Origin: Pelodera strongyloides
Lineage: Eukaryota; Nematoda; Chromadorea; Rhabditida; Rhabditidae
DNA length: 64,000 bases
Direction of reading: 5' to 3'
Assembly: GCA_036852015.1 (NCBI GenBank)
Contig: JAANDG010000165.1
Location: 1-64,000 of the forward strand
A program made the translations under genes and the position numbers. This document shows, piece after piece, positions 13,501 to 25,165 of the stretch. How positions within the stretch are numbered: position 1 is the stretch's first letter; each line of letters starts with the position of its first letter. Below the pieces are notes generated by a model that was not told the DNA's origin, did no database searches, and was given only the letters and a program-made list of their open reading frames with translations.

Positions 13501-16500
13501 AACAAACACACAAGTTAGAAAAGTTAAATTTAGATAAGCATGAAAGCATGTTCCTCAGCACCTACCTGGTGCAGCCTTCACAGCTCCGAACATGCTCTCA
13601 TCCAACTTCGAGTTCCTCATGTCATCAGCGATTGCAGATGCCAGTTCACGGTCAGCCTCGTCAGCTGCCAGATTCAGAATATCCTGAAGAGCGATTTAGA
13701 ACCTATTCTTCAAAACAGTATTCTTCAAAACGGCACACCCGCTGTCACTTTGTCTTACAAAAAAAGGCTCACCGTATCGGTTAAAGTTCAGATATTAAAC
13801 CATAAACTAGTTAGCAAGCTAGAGTTATTTTGACCTTTGAGTTATGATTTCTTTTCACTAGTAATTCCATCCAGGACGTAAAAAGAGCCACAAGTCACAA
13901 AAAACATTTGGGGTTCTTCACAACAAAACCATAAATCCCATGCGCTCCAGTTCAGACTGCAGACCTTGTTAACCAATTATCAAGTACGTATGTAAATAAC
14001 ATACATCGGCCATATCATTTCTCTTCCTCTCCTTTGTGTGCTCAGAATAGGCGGCGTGATCCGTTTCCACAACCATTACAGTCTGCGCAGACGGATGGAC
14101 CAACATTCTGAACAAAAATTAATAATCAGTGAAGTGATACTACAGTAGAGATTGATTTACACAACTTCACAGCAGAACAACACGAATAATAGGAAAGCAA
14201 CCAACTTTCGGGGAGTGAGCTTCAGTGGATGAGCCTGTTCGTTGAAGGCTCCGCCCAGCTTTTCGATAGCCAGAATTCTGAATAGTGTACGGTTAATAAC
14301 AATAAAAACAACACAAATCAGCGGCGACGGGAAAGTAAACGAAACACAAGACCTTCAACACTACGATCATAATGCCTAGCGAAACTCATAGTTTAATAAG
14401 TATAAGTGGTAGTATGGTACCTGAGTGTGTTCTCCGAAATAGCGACCACTCCCTCTGAACATTGTTCACTTGCGAATGAAGAACAGAATTCCAGTGAGGG
14501 ATATGAGAGTGGAGTGAGATGGAAACGATTCTGGAAAATGTAGAGCAACCAGGCCCGAGATGACGTGCACACAATCTGAAACGAAATAAACTATACTTAT
14601 ACTGGGTAACATAAGATTAGAAAAAAACGAAACAACTATTCAAAAGGGGCAATTCTGCACTAGTTATGATTACTTGTCCAAAAAAACACACATGCTTAAC
14701 TCAAACTCAACCCACCGCATCCTTGTTCATGATCTTCACCCTGAAGAGTCTGACGGGTCTGGTTCCGAGGAATCGAGTCCGGGTGTCCAGAAGATCTCCA
14801 GTCACAGAATCCACAGTGGTACGCAGCAAGCAACCATTCTAAACAACTGATTATTCACCCGACATAAGAATTTTGATCAATTTATTTGGAACTAATACAC
14901 AAGAAAACACAAAGGCACATTGATAATTCCACACAGAATGAAGAGAAAGGCTAAGCTTGAACTCAGCAACAAGAACAGACCTGGAGTCCAATATTGAGAT
15001 GAATGGTCGATGCACCGCGTCCGTCATCTGCACTTGTCTCCAGAAGGAGAACCGACTCAGGCGGAGAGGGTAGTGCTTGGAAACTAAACAGAATAGGTTA
15101 GTCGTCTATGGTCTGCAAGAAAAGAACATCTCTTTGTCAAATGACAATCAGTGGCTCTTTGACATCCACCAACATTCCGTATCCCTCACTTCTCCTCATT
15201 TTCACCAGAAGGAACAACAAATGTACACACATTGAGGAAATGATCCAAAACTAACCTGAGCGGTGCCAATGTGTCCGAAGGATCGAGCGAAATAACACGC
15301 ACAGTTCCATCACTCACTCCGACCACTAAGAAGCGGGAACGAAGCTGAAGAAACGTAGACATCACACACTTTGCACAACATACACAAAAAACATCTTTGA
15401 ATGCAAGGAAGATGCCTTGAGCAAGAAAGAGACAACGCATTGAGATGAAGATGTATATTATTTCGCTATCAAAGAGTCTAATACCATGTATACAATATAG
15501 CACGAACGATAGTGAATAAATCTTAATTCTTCATCTTCATTCAATGCAGGTTCAATCAATTAGAAGAACATTTGATTTTTGATACATACCTCTCCTTGTG
15601 GAATCTCGGACAAACTCATACACAACACTTCGCCAGGCACGTCACGGCGTTCTGTGAACTCGTTCAGTTGTCCCGTCTGAAAGTGAAAATCGTGGAAAAA
15701 GAAGGACCCTGTTCTTGTTTCAAACAGAAAATAATGCTAAAACCAAATCATCAAACATTACGACTGACAGGTAATTAGTACACTAATGGTGAAGCTTACT
15801 GACGTACTGACAAAGGTGTAATAGCATAATACGAAGTGTTCTAGGTTAGTCAGTTGTATACGTGATCCATAGAGTATAAAAATGATATTAAAAAATGGTA
15901 TCGGAAATAAAACATACCACGTCAAGTTCAAAATAAACAAGTTCTCCTCCAGCAAGGGCAATGGCGACTTGCCTTCTGTTCAGTGCACAACGCACGATTG
16001 TTCTTCTTCCAGGAGCCTGAACAAAACGAACATCATACCACAGCACAGGACTAACTCACAACATCTGCACAAGCACAAGTCCAAGGAAAAACAAATAGCT
16101 ACTGTACTATACTAAATCGCAATCGCAGTGATTAACCGATCAAAAGGAAAAAGTACTCATATGAAATAGGAATCAAAATAGAATAAAACAACACTTCACC
16201 AACCTTCCACTCATTCACACGCTTATCGGAGCGAATATGACGGATTCCATCGGGATACACCTGAAAAACACATTTTGTTGAAATCGACCAAATCAAGCAA
16301 AAAACACCATGTTTCTGGGAAGTCATAAAGGCAAACAAATGTTATTTTGCCCTCGGTTCACGTCTCTTTTGCAGCATAACCCGATCAGCAACTCAAACCT
16401 GAAGCATGGAATCGTCTCCGATCAGTGCACATCCGAGGGTCGGGGCAGTGGCCACAAATCCAGAATCAGTGGCTTCTTCCACAGTCTCGCCAATAGTGAG

Positions 16501-19500
16501 GACAAGAGTAGCGTTCAGGAAAGACACGACAATGTGAGCGTCGAATTTATCTAAAAACGCAATATATAACACATACATCGGAGGATTTCGATCAAACTCT
16601 CAGCAACAATAAGTGCAAATACCTATAGGAACAAACAAATATAAATACGAACCGTCAACGTTCTTCCTCACAGTCCACACAGCGTTAGGATTACCGGGCA
16701 GCTCAGATACAGCCATTTCAGTGACCTCTAAACCATTGCGAAGCACCTAAACAACCAATTTAAAGCGGTATGACACACGAGGGTTTGAAATATATGGGAC
16801 ACGACACTGCATTCCCACGATAGTGCTATGTGCCCGTCTACTGAGGGAGAACACAGAAAACCACATATAATACTGCTTAAAAAAGGAGCTAAGAGGAGAT
16901 GTACCTTCAGCTTCGAGCTCGCTCCTCTCCCACACAGAGCATAGATCTGAGGAGAATCTTCACGCGCCACATCTCCAATCTAAACAAAACAAGTACACGG
17001 CTGTAACCATAAATTAAAGCTTACTGTACAATCAAACAATGAACCTTTCCAAACTAGTATCAAAATGAAGGAAACTCACATAAGCGGACAACAAGGGGCA
17101 CAGAGATCCGATTGTATCAACAGCCACGAGATTCTTCAGTGGTCGCACCTAGAAAACAACATACTGATCCATGAACAACATACCAAACTTGATTTTACTC
17201 AATCATCATTATTGGATGTTCATTAACCAAGCATTTCCACAGCGTAAGTTAATTCACAGAACATTTATAATTAAATCATGACACTAAGCTACAATACTCC
17301 TGTTCAGAAACAATAAAATACTAACACCGTAGAAGAATGTCTCTCCTTCCTCCAACTCCATACGAGATGAATATTCCGGTTCATCGTCGTTGTCTCCCAA
17401 ATTGGCAATTTGGTAGAGTTGACTGAAATAAATATATACGAGAAATATAAATGTAAGTAATAAAGCAACTTACACACCTCCTACATCAGTCGACAAGTAA
17501 ACTTACTGGTTGCCAAACTCGGCGGCTACAAACAAGAATCCAGTCTTCAAAATGCACATTGCATTGGCAGGTGAAACCGTATCGAAATACTTGATCTTCA
17601 TTTCCGTTACAAGGTCTTCATCAGTTTCCAGCGTCACCTAAAACAAGATATTTACATTTTAATATTAAAGCCAATTCAACTTGCAATACTACATGAAACC
17701 ACTATCTCATTCTCTAACTAATCGTAGATGTACTCACCTTGAAAATATCTCCTTGCTCCGTTTGAACCAAAAAGAAGAAGAGAAGCTTCGTCTTGTGCAT
17801 CGCTGAGCAAATGATAAGAAGGGTTCTGTCAGCATCGTCGAGATCGTTCTGGAAGTGGAAGTATAAGCAGAATACACTAATGCACAAAACAACTATAATG
17901 GAACTGCTGGAGTAGCATGGATCCACTCGTCACAACTATTTAGTAGGTATGTGACAAAATGCGCGCAAGCGCTCATTAATTATATTTTTGATTTACGTAC
18001 TAAACTACAACTTACTCTTCTTCTCGGAATGGGACAACGAATATCGGGCTGGTCTCCCAAGTTTTTGTATACGAGGTAGTTCTCACAGCAAACAATCACT
18101 CCCGACGGTCCATCCTGGCCTCCGGGAACTAAACAACAGCCTTTAGAAATGTTCGTTTTACAAGGTAACCAAAGCACGACTTGAATTATCCTAAGAACTA
18201 AGAACCTAAACATTCCACGCAAAGCAAGTTTAATAACTTACCGGAAATGAGCATGTTTCCTGGATCATTCAATGGTTCAGCATACTTTCGCACGACATGA
18301 TTCAATCCCAGATCCAGTTCGTAGAAAGTCAGAGTCTGCTGGGTTTTCTTCGCGGCCTCGCCAGTGGAATCATGATCTGTCTCCTGCAAAGAGTAGACAA
18401 TAATATCATATAAAACGCGTACAATGTCGAATACTAGGCACATTTATATCACTAGCAGTATCACTAAATATCAACGGTGTGTCCGTTTGGTAGAGTCCCC
18501 CTGATATGCTAGATGATGTGAAAGTGCCGCAAGCCGTTGTAAACAACTGCAAGGAAAACATATTAAAAGGGTAAAAACCTACTTCGTAATCGAATTCCAA
18601 ACACGCAAATGTAGGGTTTTCGAAGCCGACATCGATTCCAGCGATCCCATAGCAAATAGTGTACTGTTTATGGGCTTCCAGAGGTGAACTGATAGTTAGA
18701 TGCGCTTCGGCGTCTCGATTCATTATATACACCAATTTTTGACGCTCTACTGCGCCTGAAATAACAAATATTATATTAGAGTATCAACAGTATCAGCCTA
18801 ACAGCAATGTTAAAAGTGCTAAGAAAGGACAAGCAAAAAGCGGTGCGCATTTTTATGTTAGGAAGAACAGTGCCTTAGGCGTTAGCCTTTGTGGCCTGAG
18901 TATATTTGTAGATATTCAGTGAGCTATACATAAAACAGCCAAACGTCCATAGTGAGACACGCACCAATCATAATGGCTCTTCCCTTAGGATCAACAGCCA
19001 AATAATGACCAGGAACGATACGTCGGCAGCCGGTTTTTCCATAGGTTTCCTGAAAGAGCCGGAAATAAATGAAAATATAGAAATACTCTATTCACACAAA
19101 CAAAAGGGTAAGAAATGGAGTGTACAGACGGGACACTGAGAACACCGATTATAGCAATGTGATAGCGGAAACTGTAAACGATCAAATTCCATACCTGATG
19201 CACTCTTTCAAATGCTGCCTTATCGGCTTTGTACTCGAGAATCACAATCCTGCCTGCATCCGAACCAACAGCAATGTAATCTTAAGAAACAGCAATGTTT
19301 GTAAGTAAAAACATCCCGGTCTTCAGGCAAAAAAAAATAGTAATAAAGTCGTATGCTAATTATGACACAAAATATAACTCCAACCTTTTGTTCCTCCAGT
19401 GAGACGAAACGGCAACAAAGTGCGAATGACACCAAAAACTTCATGTGTACATAGCACCTGTAAATAACAATTAATTCAAATGACGCGCCAGTTGAGCGGA

Positions 19501-19811
19501 TTATCATATAATTACTTGTAACTAGTTATCACATAAGCGAAAGTAAGCTGAAGAATTAAACATACTTGAATTTTTCCCGTTTTTGGGTCACAGAATAAAA
19601 GCTGAAGTGACGATCCACGGGCAACGCAAACTTCCTAAGAAATGAACGAATATGCACATTTAAATTAGAATCTATATGCTTCATATATATGATACCAAAT
19701 ATAAGTAATCAATGTAAAGGTAACCTGTTGTTTGGGGATGCCTGCGAACGACCCATGAATTGCTTGATTGATAGCTGTCTGGCCTTGCAAGCAGAGGTTG
19801 TAAAGATGCAT
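3791..19811 (-). CDS. SF3B3/teg-4: Splicing factor 3B subunit 3 (SF3b130), 3'-partial
   Basis: Core subunit of the SF3b complex of U2 snRNP, a DDB1/CPSF-A-type triple beta-propeller protein acting in nuclear pre-mRNA splicing. Thirty exons give 1050 continuous codons that align end to end with animal SF3B3 (about 1217 aa). Segments such as [52 protein letters not shown] and SDVQES are diagnostic. Exons, 5' to 3': 19811-19725, 19634-19566, 19457-19385, 19280-19195, 19049-18965, 18755-18583, 18383-18242, 18128-18016, 17848-17738, 17637-17507, 17422-17326, 17148-17080, 16979-16905, 16746-16653, 16550-16399, 16260-16204, 16016-15918, 15676-15590, 15344-15256, 15083-14981, 14838-14716, 14575-14421, 14277-14206, 14107-14005, 13683-13566, 13430-13340, 13134-12963, 12725-12615, 5256-5158, 3904-3791. 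Every junction keeps phase. The start is MHLYNL, matching the family N-terminus (MFLYNL in human). Intron 28 (5257-12614) is far larger than the others and holds a GPCR gene on the opposite strand. The C-terminal ~160 residues lie off the left edge. Confidence 0.96.
3905..5157. other. SF3B3 intron 29
   Basis: Intron of 1253 bp between the last two SF3B3 exons in the window. It contains a CT microsatellite at about 4470-4518. Apart from that it is AT-rich unique sequence with no gene evidence. Confidence 0.7.
4470..4518. repeat. CT microsatellite
   Basis: Near-pure CT dinucleotide tract with minor interruptions, inside an SF3B3 intron. It produces an artefactual arginine/glutamate-rich reading frame on the minus strand. 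Confidence 0.9.
5257..8819. other. Left part of SF3B3 intron 28, upstream of nested GPCR
   Basis: About 3.6 kb with no conserved coding sequence on either strand. It includes a CT-rich tract (about 6263-6345) and AT-rich sequence. By position it should contain the promoter and any non-coding 5' exons of the nested GPCR. A possible 3' splice acceptor (TTTCCATTTAG, ending about 8793) lies 26 bp before the GPCR start codon, which could be a cis- or trans-splice site. Confidence 0.55.
8820..11391 (+). CDS. Class A biogenic-amine GPCR, alpha1-adrenergic/octopamine-like
   Basis: Seven-transmembrane receptor, 535 aa, in seven exons: 8820-9098, 9200-9658, 9762-9913, 10006-10176, 10572-10692, 10813-11100, 11254-11391 (stop TGA). 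All junctions have GT..AG and matching phase. Landmarks: N-glycosylation site NFT at residue 21, N63 (TM1), D91 (TM2), C119 and D126 in TM3 (amine-binding Asp), DRY at 143-145, W171 (TM4), S210 and S214 in TM5, W424 (TM6), Y450 and NPVIY at 456-460 (TM7). The third loop begins [12 protein letters not shown] and contains LRVH, resembling alpha1-adrenergic receptors and insect OAMB. Octopamine is therefore the best ligand guess, with the C. elegans SER-3/SER-6 group as likely relatives, although dopamine or tyramine cannot be excluded. The third loop is long, acidic then basic. TM6 has CWLG instead of the usual CWxP. The gene lies wholly inside an intron of SF3B3 on the opposite strand. A possible poly(A) signal AATAAA is at 11977. 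Confidence 0.93.
11392..12297. other. GPCR 3' UTR and intronic sequence
   Basis: No coding signal. A GA-rich tract follows the GPCR stop (about 11396-11460). AATAAA at 11977-11982 is a candidate poly(A) signal for the plus-strand GPCR, implying a 3' UTR near 600 nt if it is used. Confidence 0.45.
12298..12471. mobile_element. TTAA-flanked MITE, copy A
   Basis: A 174-bp element with long terminal inverted repeats. The left end reads ACCGAAATACCGGCCGG and the right end is the reverse complement of AGCGAAACACCGGCCGG. It is bounded on both sides by TTAA (12294-12297 and 12472-12475). It sits in SF3B3 intron 28, close to exon 28. Two close relatives lie at 30054 and 49897. No coding capacity is seen, so it is a non-autonomous element. 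TTAA target duplication is typical of piggyBac-type transposition, so a piggyBac relative is the likely mobiliser (inference). Confidence 0.85.
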
Positions 19812-20719
19812 TGCCCTGAAGAGCGGTCTATGTGGTACACGCCAAGAAAAAGAAATGAAGACAAGAGGAGAGAAACAACGCGTAAATCCAAGAAATAAAA
19901 CTCTAGCGGAATGAAACGAAGAGAAGCAAAGTGGACATCCAACGAAGAACGACTATAATTACGATTAAAATACCAGAACAAAAAGGGAGAGCGAGAGAAC
20001 CTTCACGACGACGATACCAAGCTGCGAACAACAATACGAGTCCAGAAGGACGTTAATTGTGTTAATTATTCGTACCCGCAAATTTGACCCCGGCCATTCT
20101 GCAACAGCATCGACTGGTCGACTGCCCAGGTCAAAAAGCAAAGTAAGGTCTTCCAGACCGCCCAAAATCTCAAGCAATGGGTAATCGTTCACGAACGGTC
20201 AGTTGCTAATGGAAATATAGAACAACCTCTTGTTAAAGAACCACAAAGGACACATAAACAAACACATACAATATGGCAATAGGTTACACGGCGGAGGAAG
20301 AGAGAGCGAAATTTTGAAAATTCGAAAATTCAAAATCGCCTGCAAATGGAGTATAATCCAATATCATCTCAAAACGTTTTACTGGATACTGTAGTCCTTC
20401 TTGTGCCGCTAATTTGCAGAAATTGTGCAATATTTCGATTTTTTCAAATTCGCCAATCCTATTTTTGTAGTTTTGTTTTATATTATTGTTTATGTTAGGT
20501 TTATTGCTTCTTTTTACATAGGAAATCAGTACATAGAATATTCCTTACTGGTAAGAGGTGATCCAGGTTGGTCCTATTGAAATACACAAACAATTATCCT
20601 TTGAATCCTAATTCGCCGTGTGGAAAAATTATAGTTGCTGTTTGTTTCGTACAGTGTTGCAAACTAAGTGAATTGGTCCCTCTATTTTGTGTGCTAAGAT
20701 AGATGCTATTTCAGAAACG
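19812..20719. promoter_or_regulatory. Divergent intergenic region between SF3B3 and eIF6
   Basis: 908 bp separate the two start codons, which point away from each other, so this interval must hold both promoters. It contains an AT-rich segment of AAAATTCGAAAATTC-type repeats (about 20310-20345). A TTTCAG acceptor ends at 20713, seven bases before the eIF6 ATG. A minus-strand open frame at 19965-20192 shows no family resemblance and is not called. Confidence 0.6.
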
Positions 20720-23052
20720 ATGGCTCTACGTATCGCTTACGAGGGTAACAATGAGATTGGAGTGTTCACAACTCTCACGAATAGTTACTGTTTAGTGGGT
20801 GTCGGAGGCACTCAGAACTTTTTCAGGTATTTCGAATTCGCATTTGTTAGCATTCTATCGAAATCAGTGCATATCCACTCGCGCCTCGATCGAGTAAGAT
20901 TGCTTAAGGCGCATTTAAGATGGGAAAAAGTTGAAGAATTCCGGAAAAAGTTGGTTCAAGTTGGACGGAAAAACATGCAGAAAAATCAAAATCTACCGTA
21001 TTGGAATCGTTGTGGGATATTAATTTTAACACTGCCGGATCCAAGAATGGATCGCCCGTTCGAAGTGGACCCCGACGGTTGGGGCTATATAGCGGAAAAA
21101 CAACGTTTTTCCATTACGGTGTATGAACTTTTCCAGTAAGCAAAATTTACTTTTCCGGTGTCCATCTTGAACCCAACTTTTCCGGAATTCTTCAAACTTT
21201 TCCCAACTCGAACGCGCCTTTATGCTTTCCGCTGGCTCTAGCTAAATTATGCTAATGTATATTAGTTACTTCTTCTACTGCCATTGTTTCGTAAACAGTA
21301 TCTAATTGGAGATGATAGTAGGGGATGGGGACAATCTATACTATAGTAAAAAACTTTTTGTTTTAGTTTGATTGAAGCTGAACTCGCTGATGTCGTTCCT
21401 GTCGTTCACTCTTCTATTGCTGGAGTTCGTATCGTAGGAAGGCTTACTGCCGGAAATAGACATGGACTGCTTGTTCCCTACGCCACCACTGATCAGGAAC
21501 TCCAACATCTTAGGAATGATTTGCCTGACGAGGTTGGTGGACACTACTTGGAAAAAATAAGATCGCTGTTTTACTGTTGTTCACAATACATACTAAATAC
21601 TAATTTAAGGGTAATCTCTTTTTTTTAATGTGCTTTTCCGCTTTCTTTGTTCTTTTGGTGACTCCGGACTTTATCAGTCCTCCATGAAATCCGTGACCAG
21701 AAATTCAAATACGAGCAGTAATGGTTGATGCCTTCAGGTGAAAATGAAGCGCGTTGATGAGCGTTTGTCCGCACTGGGAAATGTTATTGCCTGTAACGAC
21801 CATGTGGCCCTCGTACATGCCGAGATCAGTGCTGAAACCGAAGAAGCAATCGTCGACACGTTGAATGTCGAAGTGTTCAGAACTTCGCTCGGACAACAGT
21901 CGCTGGTCAGTTTTTCTATATTACCGATTTCCGTAAATAGATGTGTTGGGTTTGGGTAAAACTCCGCGCCGCTTTCGAGATTAGCAGTTGCTGCAAAAAT
22001 GGGGAAACTCCTTTCAAGAAGATAGGCAATTGAGAAATTTTGAGCCATGGGGTAATCTAATTTACACTTCAGGGTCATCTCCATTTACGATTCCGAAATG
22101 AATTTTAAATGGAGATGGTCTCTCAGATAGCTGATGGACTGGTGAAAGCCTTGTGAAGATGATACGTTCCCCCAAAAACACGATTTTCTCGAAAGTTACG
22201 ATAGAGTCTGGAAATGGTTTGATCCTGCTGAGGTGGTTCCGCTTGCATTGGTTCATTCCGTGTTTGTTCCAGGTCGGTACTTATTGTGCCCTTTCATCCC
22301 AAGGTTGCCTTGTGGCAGCGAGCACTCCCCCAGAGACGCAGAGAGAATTGGCCGCTCTTCTCCAGGTACGACATTCATAAAATATTATTATGTATGATAG
22401 TATGATGGCGTACCGCACCCTTAATATTCAATAAAATGCACTTTCTTGATTTTTTTGACAATACGTAATATGATATTTTTGTGAAAGGGTCAAAAGCTGT
22501 CTCAAAAAACTAAATGGGGCAGTTTCGCAGTTTTGATCTATAGAGCCATATTTTGCCTTAGCCTTGTTCTCATTGTTTTGCTCAAATGACCCTATTACGT
22601 TCCGTCTTTCAGTTGCCTGTGGTTGCGGGAACCGTTAACAGAGGAAGTGAGCTAATTGGAGCTGGAATGTTTGTAAACGACTGGATTGCTTTTACTGGTA
22701 TGCTTTATTCATAATTTTTGAATCGGATTAATAATTTAAATATTCAACTAGCCAAGGGACCTCACAAATTAACTCAAGTAATAAAATTACTATTCACGGG
22801 AACAGGACCCTCACAGATGAACTGGAAACAATACAGTTACTTTGTTTATAAAAACTGAAATAGTTCTGCGAAAATTCACTTTGTAAGTAGCACTTTCATT
22901 TTTTCTGGTTTGTTCTAAATTACCATGTTTCAGGAGCGGAGACGACGTCTACCGAATTGTCGGTTGTGGAATCGATCTTCAAGTTAGGAGACCATCAGCC
23001 TTCTGCTATCAACACTCAGCTCAGGGACACTCTTATCGAGAGCATGCTCTAG
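20720..23052 (+). CDS. eif-6: Eukaryotic translation initiation factor 6
   Basis: Ribosome anti-association factor that binds the 60S subunit and is needed for its nucleolar and cytoplasmic maturation. Six exons: 20720-20826, 21367-21532, 21738-21905, 22273-22365, 22613-22697, 22934-23052. They encode 245 aa, the same length as human eIF6. Conserved blocks include [61 protein letters not shown] and [13 protein letters not shown], covering the five-fold pentein repeats. A TTTCAG motif just upstream of the ATG fits a trans-splice or 5'-UTR splice acceptor. Intron 1 carries an inverted-repeat element. AATAAA at 23377 is a candidate poly(A) signal. Confidence 0.97.
20905..21226. mobile_element. 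Inverted-repeat (MITE-like) element in eIF6 intron 1
   Basis: The left arm (about 20905-20974, containing AAGAATTCCGGAAAAAGTT) is matched in inverted orientation by a right arm at about 21149-21226. Arms are about 70 bp and imperfect, around a central segment of roughly 170 bp. The element supplies the open frame that appears to extend eIF6 exon 1, so that frame is not genuine coding sequence. Confidence 0.7.
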
Positions 23053-24178
23053 GTTTAACGCTTTCTCCTAGTATTACATATACCTTGGTCAATCCGTTTT
23101 CACACCTTTACTCATCGTCTGTTTATATAACTGTTGCCTGAAAAGGTTTGCACTTTTGAAGTTAATTAGCCTTGCCTCAGATTTTAAAGTTGTGACTTGT
23201 TCATGTCTCTGTAGAATCTAATTGCTATGTTGAAGTTGAACTGATTTTAGAAAGTAAACTTTATGTTTCTACTTGCTGCACGTTGTCTCTAGCTTTTATA
23301 TCCATTTTTAACTCAATCCTTGTTGGTGTTGTTTATCGTTATTGTTGTTGTTTGTTTCGTTATTCCGCTCCTGGAAAATAAAATAGTATTGTGTCTTTGG
23401 GGGGGTTTGTTTGTATGCCATCCGAGAAAATGTCGGTCAGTTATCCCTATAACAAATTTGAGCACGAATACGGTTTACACGAAGTTGGCGTCCTTGTATC
23501 CTTACAAATTTTGTCTTTATACCAAGTGTTGTGTCTTACTGGACGTTTTTTCGTTTCCTTGGTTAGTTCATCCAGATATTCGTTTTTTTGAGTAGTTTCA
23601 TTGTCGCCACTAAGTAACTATTGGGATTCGATTACCTTATAGATAAATGTTAGTGTCTCAATCTGATGAGGTGACGTGATTCTTTGATTTATTTGATTAG
23701 CGAGTGGATTCTTTAGTAAGCTATCTTTTCAGGCGGTTAGGACGTCTCTTGAAACCTTTTGTACCATTGCATTCTGCCCTTTGCAAAATGTTCTCCTAAT
23801 CAATTCCCTCTTCTTATCTGTCACTAGAGATCGCTCCTTTGTGGTGTAGTTTGTGGTCTGGACACTGGTCATGTTTCGATTGAATGCAATCTTTCTTTAT
23901 ACGGCGCTCACGTGTAGCCTGTTCAAATTAAATTGTACGCACAAAAGACTACAAGTTTCCGAGACTTCAGACCAAGCACGTATATTGAGACAGTCTGCTA
24001 CAGCTGAAGGTCTATTGGTGGGTAGGAATCTTATCCTATTTATTGCATGATCGTCCTACATCCGTATACTATAGACTACATTGTCACTTATTGGTGATCA
24101 ACTGATCCTGGCGACTAATTTCTGGATATTCTGAATATTCATTAGCTATTCTGTTTCTGAAGGGTCTTGTATTCCAAG
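23053..24178. other. eIF6-PEX11 intergenic region
   Basis: 1.1 kb, T-rich on the plus strand, with the eIF6 poly(A) candidate AATAAA at 23377-23382. No conserved coding sequence was recognised; short open frames at 23320-23595 look random. No promoter element can be assigned. Confidence 0.5.
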
Positions 24179-25165
24179 ATGTCGAAGGCTACACTGAGTG
24201 TTGATGCATTTGCTCATTCATTGAATTCGTACAGCGGAAGGGATAAAGCCATGAGAACTCTGGCATTTGCTATTCAATTCCATGCCGCCCGAGCGAAGAA
24301 TAAGACGGAATGGCTGACCCTTGCAAAGCAGTTGAGTAGTGCGAGACTGGTACTCAGGCAGTTCAACCTGCCTTCACAAATCAAGACTGTCCAACATATT
24401 CTGTCTATGGATAGGAAAGATAAACTTGGATACGCTTGCACAGCCACTATTGGAGGAGTCTATACAGTATATTGGGTCGTCGAGTTATGTGCATGGCTTT
24501 CCGACGCGAAATTATTGACAATGGATGCGGCCAAGTTGTTTAGGTTAGTTGTTGTGTCACTTCAACTTTTTCAGTTATTATAAGTTTTTATTTTGAATAG
24601 CTCCAGGATATATTATATTCATATCTATGTATTATCGCTACACACTTTTTTCGTTTTGTTATTCCAACAAAGTTCCAGTAGGTAACTGATGTAGAAATGT
24701 AGATATTACAGTGTTTTTGAACCGACAACATGTATTATATGCAAATTGTGTTGCATTCTGTTCTCTTCCGTCGGAGAAGTGCACCTAGGGCACCGAAATT
24801 TGTATATAGTACACGTAATTGCAGTTGTCCAACAACGCTTCACGAATCGTACCGGTTTAAATTTGTCCTTATAAGCATGCTCGTCAGCTAGTCGGATAAG
24901 TAGTTCATATTCCTTCAGGTACTGTGTATATCTTTGGATGACTGCCCTCGTGGCTGGATTGATCAAGGCCATCCGGGATGTGGTCCGTGTTGGCTGGCAA
25001 AGGGGCAAACAGGAGATGCTCACCCTAACCGCTCTGCTCTCCGACTTTGTCTACTGTATCCATATACTCCCTCATAAAGTACTGTGGGCTGGTCAGTTGA
25101 GCCCTAGAGTTGGATCAGGACTTTCACTTGTTTCTTCACTGATTGGATGGTCTAGGACCTTCTAA
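24179..25165 (+). CDS. prx-11: Peroxisomal membrane protein PEX11 family
   Basis: Membrane-elongation factor of peroxisome division. Two exons, 24179-24543 and 24919-25165, give 203 aa, near the length of C. elegans PRX-11 and human PEX11G. The N-terminal third has the family amphipathic pattern (YSGRDKAMRTLAFAIQF, then SSARLVLRQFNLPSQI). Residues around 90-115 (TIGGVYTVYWVVELCAWL) form a hydrophobic segment, and the C-terminus has VLWAGQLSPRVGSGLSLVSS before a short tail, as in PEX11 proteins. The start at MSKATLSVD is the first in-frame ATG of the exon. PEX11 gamma is favoured over alpha/beta by the overall pattern, with moderate confidence. AATAAA at 25661 is a plausible poly(A) signal. 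Confidence 0.88.

Noticed and set aside
19965..20192. 75-codon minus-strand frame upstream of SF3B3
   Set aside because: SF3B3 begins at 19811 with the conserved family N-terminus; this frame matches nothing and lies in the shared upstream region.
20827..21139. Extension of eIF6 exon 1 beyond NFF
   Set aside because: A donor at 20827 and the next exon restore the conserved eIF6 sequence; the extension is a foldback element.
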